Source: Euleptes europaea (Eukaryota; Chordata; Lepidosauria; Squamata; Sphaerodactylidae). Taken from it: a DNA stretch of 64,000 bases. The stretch's first letter is position 1. Each line of letters starts with the position of its first letter. The notes under the pieces are model-generated. The model was not told where the DNA came from and ran no database searches. It was given only the letters and a program-made list of their open reading frames with translations. The stretch covers positions 21,960,542-22,024,541 of the forward strand of contig NC_079322.1 in NCBI RefSeq assembly GCF_029931775.1, given 5' to 3'. The translations under genes and the position numbers were made by a program. Shown here one piece after another: positions 49,201 to 61,200 of this stretch.

Positions 49201-52200
49201 CGTTAATAATTCTCAAAGACATTCCTCATCACCTAATTGAAAAGAGAGCCATCTATAAAGATTTTGCTGAGACACTGAGAAACAAGGGAATAAAATACAA
49301 CTGGTTGCTACCACAAGGACTTACCTTCACCTATAAACAAGTTAAACATGCCGTCAATTCGTTGGAAGATATCAAAAACTTTTTGACAAGAAACAATGAG
49401 CTGTCAGACCATACTACAGGAATACAAGAAGAATCAACAGCCCAAGGAGCAATGGGTAAAGATTGTCACAGACAGAAGACCACTTCAAGAAAGCAGGCAG
49501 ATGGCAACAGAAACTCCAGACAGAAGAAAAAGTTTAAAAAGAAGGGTTAAGAAAGCCAGAAGAATGCCAATTTGACTCTTAATATGGGAAATGGGGGGGG
49601 GGGTAGAGGAAAAATGATATCAACAATTTTTTACTTGGGTGTATATAAAGTTTTTAAAGATCTAATCCATTTTATATGACAGAGATGAGTGACTGGAGAA
49701 AATTATGTTAATGTGTTTTGTTATGTCTGTTTTTATTTTTTAAATGATTTTTTCCTTTTTTCTCTATTATTAATATAATATTATTATTGCTCATTGAAAT
49801 ATATTAAATAAGGGGAAAGTATAACATTAAAATAATGACTTATAAGGATTAGAAAATATTAATACAAAGGAGACACCAGATATTTGTAGGGAGGGAGGAA
49901 GTCGGTGGGGAAGTCAGTTATAATTATATTTAATACTGAAGACATACACCTAATAATTCTTTAATTTTTTATCGAGTCAAAGATTGGGATATAGGATGTA
50001 TTGTCAAATGAGATGTATAGCAATTATCACAGCTCTCCTAGAGCTCTCTCAGCCTCACCTACCTCACAGGGTGTCTGTTGTGGGGAGGGGAGGGGAAGGT
50101 GACTGTAAGCCGGTTTGAGTCTCCCTTAAGTGGTAGAGAAAGTCAGCATATAAAAACCGACTCCTCTTCTACTGCTACCTGGGATTGTACCGTTTGCTTT
50201 CCAAGCTGTTTAGCTTGGAAAGCAGGCGGCTGAGGGGAGACATGATAGAGGTCTATAAAATTATGCACGGTTTGGAGAGAGTGGACAGGGAGAGGTTTTT
50301 CTCCCTCTCCCATAATACTTGAACACGGGGTCATCTGCTAAAGCTGGAGGGTGAGAGATTCAAAACAGATAAAAGGAAGTATTTTTTCACACAACGCATA
50401 GTTAAATTGTGGAACTCCCTGCCCCAGGATGTGGTGATGGCTGCCAGCTTGGAGGGCTTTAAGAGGGGAGTGGACATGTTCATGGAGGAAAGGAGGAAAG
50501 GGGTATTCATGGCTATTAGTTAGAATGGATACTGGTCATGCTGCACACCTATTCTCTCTAGTATCAGAGGAGCATGCCTATTATTTTGGGTGCGGTGGAA
50601 CACAGGCAGGATGGTGCTGCTGCAGTCGTCTTGTTAGTGGCTTCCTAGAGGCACCTGGTTGGCCACTGTGTGAACAGACTGCTGGATTTGATGGGCCTTG
50701 GTCTGATCCAGCAGGGCCTTTCTTATGTTCTTATGCTTCTTTTGTAACCTTCTCCTTCCTTTGTTTAACACAGAGAAACTTCACTGGCCGCAGCGGGAGC
50801 TCTCCACAAAGAGACTCTTGACTCCCGAAGAACATGAACTGATTCTTCTCGACGAAAGCCCCGTTCAGAACCTGTCCCAGTCCGGAATCCTTAAGGACAC
50901 GTTCACCACAGGGACGAGCAGCTACAACGTCCTCCTGCAGAGCAAAGAAGGGAAAAAGCACCTGTCGCAAAAGCATCCCTTGGTGTATCCCAAACGGCAC
51001 CGAAAGGCCGCCAAATCCTCCTGCGCGTCGCGAAGCAGCGAGCACCGCAGGCTCCGGGCCCCCTCGCCTTTCCTTCGAGGCGGGTGGTGCTGCTTCAATC
51101 GACAGCCTGCCCTCTTTATCAGCCCAGTGCCCCCCGCTGGCAGGCTAGCTCACAGCTTTTCTGTGTCAGGCTGCGGCATCGGGCCCTCCCCCAGGCCCAA
51201 GGCCAAGCGGCGTTCTTTCTCCAGCCTGACCAAACCGAAGCAGTTGCCGCCGTCCAAGGAGGGCGGTGGTGGCGACGCAGGGCGAAAACTCTGTATCCTC
51301 ACTGCCATCAAGCCTTCCAACGTGGAGAGGGAGAAGGTGAAGTTCTTCAAGTCGGATTATAGCTACAATCCACAGTTTGAGTATGCCAGTCCGGCCATGG
51401 CCAACGTGCTGGCGAAGTACAGCCAAGCCTCGGGCACGTTTCTAAAGCAGGTAAAGGCTGCAGGTGCTTCTCACAGACCTCGTCGCTCTCGCGGCCAGAA
51501 TCTTTTTTCAGGTTTCCCCCCCTCCTCGTTGTCTGAAGTCTTCTATCTCTTACATTTTGAACTTGCACCCCTTTCTAAACTTACTCTATTACCTGCTTCC
51601 CCCCCCCCCCCCCACAATAAGCGTCGACAGTCAGTTTGGTTCATCTGTTTGCTGAGATCCACGTACAGCCACGTGGCCTGTGAGGAGCTGTGGACCAGGG
51701 TGAAGCTCTGCCCCAAAAACCTCCCACCAGTGGCGAAGAGGGACCTGGCAACCCTACTGTGGTGTCGGGGTTTTTTTTGTGTGTTTTTTGCCGTCACGTC
51801 ACAGCTCATTTATGGCTACACGGCTGTAGGGTGGAAGAGACGTTCAGAGGTGGTTTGCCATTGCCTGCCTCTGCGTCACGCTCCGCGTCTCTCATCCAAA
51901 TGCTTGCCAGGGTCGAGGCTGAGTGTGTGTGACTGGCCCAAGGTCACCCAGCAAGCTTCCATGGCGTGAGCCGGGATTTAAACCTGGGTTTCCCAGATCC
52001 TAGTCTGACACCTTAACCACTGTTTCCTTTCTCTAGGGTAGAACAAAATTTGGTAATAAGACATTATTTTTATGTGTGTGTATATATATTTATATATGTG
52101 TGTGTGTATGCACACACATACACAAACACACATGTATGTGTGTGTTTTAATAGTTTGGGACCTTCATGGACAAAATCTATGTTGGAGAGGGGCTGGGGTA

Positions 52201-55200
52201 AGGAAGGGAATTGGGCCAAAATGAGTGAAAAAATTTGGCTGGATCCAACCCCATCTATTAACTGTTGTTTGCCCTGCAGTCTCAGTTAAAGAACTGATGT
52301 ATTGATTTCTTGTTTAATTAATGCTGGAGAGTTAGACATAATGTACTTACAGTGCAGTCCTAAACTATTGTAGTTTAGAAGGGTGTAACTCTGCTTAGGA
52401 TGCCATGGTTAGGCAGTGACCTGGTTTCTTTGCCCTTGACTGTGACTGGGGTTGAGTGCCAGAGGTGAATACAAGGCACGCCTGGCTCTGTTGATATCAG
52501 TAATCCTTGAGCCACTGATTTCTTTTCAGTGGCATTAGGGATTGGTCACATTTTTTCTCTTGTCCTTCTTCCAAGGAGCTCACATCCATACATGGGTTCT
52601 CCATTCCTCATTGTATATTCAAACTCTGTGAGGGTAGGATAGGCTGAGATAATAGGACTGGTCCAAGCTCACCCAGTGAGTGTCGTGGCTAGAACCTGGG
52701 TTGTCTAGATCCTCGGCCGACACTCTCACCACTACAGTGTACTGCCACCCAGGCAGTTCCATGCTTATATTTTTTCCTGCAATTTCCATGCCACAAATGG
52801 TAGCAGATACGTTCCACTCACAAGTTTCACATTTGCTTAGAAATAAGGTATTTGAGATTGTATCCTTGGCATAGGCATACCTGGGTGTGTTTTGATTTGC
52901 CCCTTTCCATCCTGACTCAGGGCCTTGTTCTTGCGTAAATGGGATTCATTTTAGTGGAGGGGGCAGCTTTGCAAATTCACACGCCCAGGAGTTGCCCCTG
53001 CCACTGAAGCAGTTGAGAAAGCCCTTGCAAATGACAGACCTCTAAGGGCACATCCGGCTTCCCAGACCTATGATTGCTGGATCTCGCAGTGTACAAATGA
53101 GAACATTGGGTTGGGTCCCGCGGAAGATTTCCACATCTACAAGTGGGAATGCTAACATCGTTCCTCACTGTTTGCATGCATAAAGTGTTTGTATCTTTCC
53201 TGTCTGTGCTTGACACGAGGCAAGGTATTTCCTGAATACATGAGGCTGCCTGTACTGAGTGAAACTATTGGTCTATCCTCGTCAATGCTGTCTACTCTGA
53301 CCAGCAGCGGCTCTCCGGGGTCTCAGGTGGAGGTCTTTCACATCACTTATGACCTGATCCTTTCAAGCTGGAGATGCTGGGGACTGAACCGGGGACTTCC
53401 TGCACGTTGCACAGATGCTCTACCACTGATCCTCACTCCTTGTGGTACGGTCGTTCAAAAAATTAAATGCCATCTGTTGTACACGGACAATGGGAGGGTG
53501 ACTCAGTTTCCTCTAGATTTTGCTGGAGCAAAGCAAACATATAATCCAAACTGACCATTCTTCTCAAGCATAACTCCCGTCTGATTGCTGTTCGGAGCTC
53601 CTTTTTGCCTGGAGTCCACAGGCAGTGGGCTAGGGTTGCCAGCCTCCAGGTACTAGCTGGAGATCTCCAGCTAATGCAACTGAACTCCAGTCGATCAAGA
53701 TGAGTTCCCCTGGAGGAAAATGGCCGCTTTGGCCATTGGACTCTATGGCATTGAAGTTCCTCCCCCCACCCTCCTCAGGCTCCACTCCCAAAACCTCCCG
53801 CCAATAGCGAAGAGGGACCTGGCAACCCTACAGTGGGCTCAGGTTACCCAAGCAAACTCCTTCTTGAAAGGAAGAGTTCCTTTTAGAAATACAACATGTG
53901 CCGCTAGATGGCACTGTCTCTTTGTTGGAGTCTGTGTGCTGGAGGCCCAGAGTGCCGGCAAATCTCAGTTCAGCCACCGGTAGGGTTATTCCAGATAATT
54001 CAACACAAAGCTTGTTCCAGTGGTTTGTGCTAAGTTTGGGACCGCACTGTGTGTCTTCTGCTTTCAAGCAAAGGAATTCACCCATTGTCCGCTTGAAATG
54101 AATCCATGACTCCAAAGATTTGCGAGGCATCAATTGATCTGGTTTCTTTTTCTTTTCTAAGGGAGCAATCCTAAGCAGATCTACTCTGAAATAAGTCCCT
54201 TTTATTTCCTCAATGGGGCTTACTCCCAGAAAAGTGCTTTTAGGATTGCATGGTATGACATTGGCCCAAAGGTAATTGCTGTAGATGGAAATTTTTCATG
54301 CCAAGGTATAATCCACTTTGGGAGGGCTTTCTTACTCTCCTTTAGGTACCAGGCCAAAGCTTTTCTTTTTTACACATGCTTTTCACTGAGGGGTTCCATT
54401 TTTAAAAAAGCTGTTCCTGTGGTATGCTTCTTGGTTGTAAGCCGGTTTGATTCTTAAGTGGTAGAGAAAGTGGGCGAATAAAAAACCAACTCTTCTTCTT
54501 CTTGCCCGAAGCTGTTTCATGCATATCATTTTAGGCTGCTGTTTGTTGTTTCATGCTGTTTTTAAATTGTTTTATTATATTGTTTATTTGTTAGTAGGGT
54601 TGCCAGCTGATGGCTGACACCCTGCAGGAGTTGGGGCAGAGACATGGGGGCACCGTTGGCTTAACAGCATGACATCACTTCTGGGAGGGGACCAGAAGTG
54701 ATATCTCGGTACTCTAGGAATAAACAGAAACTCTGTTTCTATGTGTTTATATGTTTTTATTGCTTTATTGTGTGTGTTATAAATGTGTTTAATGTTATAA
54801 ATGTGTTTAATGTTGAAATGTTTTGATGTTTGCTGCTATGGAAACTATTTGGGTGGAAAGGTGGCATAGAATTTTTTTAATTAAATTGGATTCCCATACC
54901 CCTCTTGGAGACCCACAGGCATTGACCCAAAAACGGGCTTGGTGTCCCCAAGAGTTTTGATTCCACCAGAAGCTTGTGTCAGAGAAACGTCCAGTGCTGA
55001 TGGCTTGGTGAATCCACCTCCAGCCAGTTTTTCATAATTTCCACTTCTCCTTTGTTCACTTTTGGCAGAAGGAAATTCAATGAAGGAAAAGGTAATGCCA
55101 GAGGATAAAATATTAAAGGGGGACAGTCTGTTAAATGAAATAAGCAATTGTTCAATAGAAACCAGATCCACAGGATGACTAATGACTGTCATGAATGTCT

Positions 55201-58200
55201 TTCAAAGTGCCGGGGCCTTGTTACAGAACTGAAGAGCTATCACTCTGAATTATTTAGGTGACTCACTGGAAAGTACATAACCCTCCTATTGTGCTGTTGG
55301 GAGTGTACCTTTTCTTGTAAGAGTCTAGTATCTTGGCATGGCCAACATGGCAGAATCTGCGGCAGTGGAGGCAGTGGTGCTATTGAACGCATGAAGCTGC
55401 CTTATACTGAATTAGACCCTTGGTCCATCAAAGTCAGTATTGTCTACTCAGACTGGCAGTGGCTCTCCAGGGTCTCAGGCAGAGGTCTTTCACATCACCT
55501 TCTGCATGATCCTTTAACTGGAGATGCCGGGGATTGAACCTGGGACCTTTTGCATGCCAAGCAGATGCTCTACTATTGAGCCACAGCCCCTCCCAAGCCA
55601 GCAGATGATTTAAGAGGGGTTCATACCTAGTTAATTAACTTTGCAATTATGCTGCCTTCTTCTCAGACTGCCCGTTCTTTCTTCCTTGCTTTCCATTGCA
55701 ATCCTGAACAGATGTATACTGTTTTTAAACAGCTGCCTCCAAAGGATTTAGAAGGCATTTGCTCTGTTTAGGATTGCATATTTCTGGACTTGCCTACCAG
55801 CCGGCTTTCAAACAGCTGGCCTTGACACAAGGTGGGGAAACAGCTGAAGGTCTCATAGTTCAACCACATGGTTTGAAGGCTAAATTCCACGCACCTCTGT
55901 TTTCGTCTACCTCGCACAGTAATCCTGTGTGAATTCATCAATTCCTGTTATCCCAGCTCCACTTAGAACAGTGTGGTTCCCCAAGTGGGCAATACCACCT
56001 CCTGGGGGGCAATGGGATTACCTAGGGAGGCCCTAAGGCAAGAGTGCAGCAGGGGGGTGCTAGAGGTGGGCCCCTTCAACGGTGTTGTTCACTAATTTAC
56101 AATACATCAAGCTATGGCACCATGCTGATAAATTTGGAGGAAACTGTCAGAATTTCCCCCCCAAACTTTGAAGAGCTGATACCACTGTATCAAGTTCATC
56201 CGTTTTGTTAAATAAACTTCAACTAAAATGTTTTAATTTGGTTTTGAATAGATGTGCAATTAATTGTTACTCTTTTGAATTTTTATTATTATCTTCTTTA
56301 GTGAGTCATGCATTATTTTGAATAATGCTTTTTATAGGATAGGGTAGGGGACCCAGGGGTTGAGTTTGTGGAACCAAGGGGATGGTGGCCCAAAAACGTT
56401 TGGGAACCACTGACTTAGAAGCTGTTGCCTAATTTCATATAAGTCTCTATGCTTTTGTCTCCTCTGCAGGCCATCAAAATCATGGAGCTGACCTTGCAAA
56501 AATACGGAAGCTATGAAAATTTTGAGCTGGCGACAGGAGGCAGCCTGCTTTCCAGAAGTCGTATCTGGAACTATGTCAGGAAATACATGATGAAGGAAGG
56601 CTGCCTAGGCGAGGTTGGCTCACTTATAAAAACATCACCTTACGCCACAGGGAATGCCCCACACATGCCCCAATCACGGCCACCGTAGAGCAGGAAGTAC
56701 AGGGTGAAATGTAATTATGTAAAATTCAAATATACTTAAGCAAGTGTAGAGATCATTCTCAATAGCAGTAATAGGCTAGTTCTCTAGTTTTGCTAAGCTG
56801 GTTGACAAGTTTTTATCAAGATTCTTAACACCTCTAATGACAAAGGGATCTCAAGTCCTTATTCAGGCCGGGGGGAACAGATGGTGTCAAAGCTTTTGAT
56901 GAATTCTAAGGCAGCTGTTTCATGTAGGGGTCTCCCCTTGAAGTTCTTTTTGATGTGAATTTCAATCCAGCAGTTTCACAGTAGTTGAGTGCTTCTATAC
57001 CACACAGGGGAGGGGCAGGGCATGGCATGCAGAAGGTCCCAGGTTCAATCCCTGGCATCTCCAGTTAAAGGGACTAGGCAGGAAGGTGATGAGAAAGACT
57101 TCTTCCTGAGACCCTGGAGAGCCACTGCCCGTCTGAGCAGACAATACTGACTTTGATGGAACAAGGGTCTGATTCAGTATAAGGCAGCTTCATGTGTTCA
57201 TGTGTGCACTGCAGCAGAAAAAAAATAGAAATGTAATGTTTTGCTTTGCTTTGTTCTGAAATCCCTTATATGTAACACCCGTAAGGGCCCTGTCTGGAGT
57301 ATTCTGAGATGTGTGCTATTCTGCCTCCTTCCCTTCCTTAGTGTTTCCTACTTACTTTCACTGCCACCACTCTTGCCTTAAATGTCTTAGGCCATTTATG
57401 CAGGGCTGTTTCCCCACGGTCATCCCCGCCGACTGCTTCGGGGCTTCCTTTTGATTATGCATGCCTTTTCCGACTGCCAGAGGTCGCCTCACCCCCCCTG
57501 CCTGTTTCCACGTATATTGCCCGTGTTTCCCAGGTTTAATTTGATTTATCTTATATCCCTCCGTCTGGGCTCAGTGATGGTATGCCGGCTAATTTCCCAT
57601 TTCGCTGTGTCTTCTTCAAACTGTGACTTTGTGATTAGTATAAGTCAACGAAGCCACAAGTTCAAATTGGAATATGCAGTCCGGAAGGCAATAAGGCTGG
57701 CACACCATCACTGTACTATTGTGGTTTTGTGTACTACAACTAGTGCTTGGTTTCTGTTCATTATAATTGTACTATATTACATGGCTTACAATTGTTCTGT
57801 TACTAATGGTAACAGTTTATACTATGTGCTTTTGTATTTTTTGACTAGCCATTTGGAAATTTTAATGTTCACGATATCTGTTTGATTTTGCATCTTTTGT
57901 AATGACTATACGTTTTTGCATTAGTTGCAGTTTGTTATATAAATGTCTAGCAACCTCTGGTGCTGGGCACCCTTTTTCCTTCAGGATTCAGAGGTTTCTC
58001 CCCCCTTTTGTCTTTTTTTTGGTATATTCTTACTTGCCACTTAGGCTAATAACTTCCACAGAGAACACATTTTTCTCACACTCCACAACGCTTCACCCAT
58101 TGCACTCTCTCTTGCACACATTGAAAACAAACTCTTTCCTCCAACTGAGGGTTGCCAACTACCAGGTACTAGTTGGAGATCTCCTGCTATTACAACTAAT

Positions 58201-61200
58201 CTCCAGCCGATAGAGATCAGTTCCCCTGGAGAAAATGGCCGCTTTGGCAATTGGACTCTATAGCAATGAAGTCCCTCCCCAAACCCCACCCTCCTCAGGC
58301 TCCGCCCCAAAAATCTCCCACCAGTGACTAAGAGGGACCTGGCAGCCTTACCTCAAACCAGTCAACTCTGCCTCTTAGGCTACCATCCAATCAGAACACA
58401 CTGCGATCACCCATCCATCCTCCCCTCTTTCTTACTCTAGAGACCTGCATTTTAAACTACAGCAACACAGATATAAAACCCCACATTAAAACACAAAAGT
58501 AAAACACACACAAAATATTTACATGGCAAAACACCACAAGGAAGTACAAAATAATAGTGCATATTAGGAATTTACCACCATAATCAGAACCACATACCAC
58601 ATGGATTAGCGACAACAGTGCCTGTTGGAAGAGTAATCACATTTTCTCAGTAACAAAGGTTTGAATCCAGCAGTTCCTTTCCCACTACGAGGACAGGGAG
58701 ACCATGCTTCCATGGACCGTTGAGAGCCCGTGGGAGACAATTTTTTTTTTAAGTGGCAATTTCCCAGAAATGGCATCACATTGCTGGTGTGATGCCAATG
58801 AGCTACTCTAGGAATCAACCAGAACTCTAGGATTTTACTATATTGTCTGAATCCTAGAGTGTTATGGCAACACGATGTCCCTGCCAGCGTGGTGTAGTGG
58901 TGAAGAACGGCAGACTTTAATCTGGAGAACTGGGTTTGTTTCCCCACTCCTCCGCAAGAAACCTGCTGAGTGACCTTGGGCTAGTCACAGTTCTCTCAGA
59001 ACTCTCTCAGCCCCACCTACCTCACAAGGTGCCTGTTGTGGGGGAGGGGGAAGGGAAGATGACTGTAAGCCGCTTTGAGACTCCTTTCGGTAGAGAAAAG
59101 AGGGGTATAAAAACTAACTCCTCTTCTTCCCTCTCTTGCTGGTTGCTAGCCAGTGGCTGGTCACCCTATATGAAGACCCCTCCTCCAACAGAAGGAGCCT
59201 TCTTCATGGAAGGTAGTCGTTGGGTCCAACCCAACATGTTAAATTTGAATGCTAAGAAGATGCAGTATTCTAGCAACATAAATTTGGGGGAGAACTAAAA
59301 GTCGCCCACAGAAAACGAGGAATAACTCTGCTTCTCTGTCCTCATAAATAATTGTCATCTGGGTAAGCCTGCAGAAATTGAAGAAGGGTTGAGGCTATGC
59401 AATCATCTACTTCAAAAGCCCCCTGGGATTATCACCGAGTCTCACTTTTCATTTTCTTTGCACAATCTAGGTTCATTTTTCCGTCGGCCACCTTAGATCG
59501 GTGTCGGCTAGCCTGCAGTTTATCATGTAACCCAATTAGCATGTGTTGTTTCACTTCTAAATGTCTCCTATCCGTTTCCACTCTAGCTATTTGGAAATGA
59601 GCATGGGACATTCTAAATTTGTATTATTTGGTGAATTTATTTAGTTACTTCATTTAGATCCCTCTTTTCTCCCCACTAGGGACGCAAAGCAGCTCACATC
59701 ATTCTTCTCTTCCGTTTTATCTTCACAGTATCCCTGTGAGGTAGGTTAGGCTGAGTGTGTATGGCTGGCCCAAGGTCACCCAGTGAGCTTTCATGGCAGA
59801 GTGCGGATTTGAACTTGGCATCTCTAAGATACTTGTCAATCACTCTAACCCCTATACCACACTGGCTGCCGATTGTCATATAGCAAGGCGGAAAGAGTTA
59901 ACAGCAGAGTCACAAATAACCAAGTGGCAGGGATAAATGTCAACTAATTTGGTGTTTCAACCTACATTTTTAATTTCATGTTTGTTTCAAGAACTCAGGT
60001 AATGGCTTTTTCTTCAGCTAAAGCAATTCACAACGTGTAAATTAAACAAAAAAAAATAATGCATCTGCTCTCCAGTGTCATATTTTCACAGTTCACGTTC
60101 ATTTCTCACAAGTTGGGGGCTGTGAAACTCATGGAGAGATCCCATCTCCCCCCAACGCAGCTCTAGGCCGCCTCCTCCCCTAGCCCAGCTCTCTTGCCAG
60201 CTTGCCCGGCGCTGCTATGTGTGAGTGGAGTGAGGCATCCTCCTTCCCCAGTCCCGCTCTCTTGCCGACTTGTCCAAAGCCGCTCTGGGTGAGTGCGGCG
60301 AGACCTCCTCCTTTCCCCCATCCCCACTTTTTTTTTAAACCAGGGGATTTAACCCCCCCTTTTTTTAAACTTCAGATTTTTCTGCAGATCTAGGGGGTTC
60401 CCTAAGTCTGCAGAAACATCTGTTGGAGGTGAGTGTGTTCCCTATCTGCAGAGTTAAGTATCCACAGGCAGGGGCACACTTCAGAATTAGATATATAGAT
60501 AAAGGTGTGTTCTCAGTGATAGAGCTGCCTTGAGCCAACACGATCCTCTAGTGAAAGAGCTCTAGTCTGAACTGCTGCGTCTGGCACCAGATGCAACCTG
60601 CATTTGCTTATCATAGTAATCAAGAGACTGAATAGTGGATCTAGCGAGGTGTGGGGTAGGTGGGAGTGGAATCTGCTTTAAGCTTTTGCCACGTGCACTC
60701 TCCCTTACGCATTCTACCCATTTGCTAACTAATAGATCTAGATTAGCTCCCTAGTAGAGCATTCCAATATCAGTTCTGGCCCAACAAAATACAATATGAT
60801 GATTCCATTGTGAAGTGACTAGAATGGGCTAGTCACATCTTTGTTATAGAAAAGTTGAACAACTCACCTGAAAAATGGCATATAGATAGCATGATATTTT
60901 TAGTAGCTATGCTTCTGGTGCGGGACGGGGGATGGAAAAAAGTTAAAGTAGGGAAGAAAGAACTCTTAATGTATTGAGCCTTTCCTCCCTGACAGATTGT
61001 GGTTCACGTCACCGAAGACCTGCTTTCTCGAGCCTCGATGACAGTCGTGAATGGCCGTCCAACTCTGACAATCAATATTGCCACTGCACGCGAGCATTGG
61101 CTGGAAGGGATGTTAAGGCATGAAATAGGTAAGGCAAAGAAACAGTGGTGGGCTATTCAACTAGCTGTGGACTTTGCGGAGCAGGGCTTTCCTGCTTCTG

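Noticed and set aside
56611-56620. Weak donor GAG|GTTGGC at MATCAP2 exon 3, suspected mis-call
   Set aside because: Kept, because the protein continues exactly with IVVHVTEDLL from exon 4 and the phase is right; no better GT lies nearby.
57451-57885. 144-codon plus-strand frame in MATCAP2 intron 3
   Set aside because: Hydrophobic chance frame with no splice context or homology.
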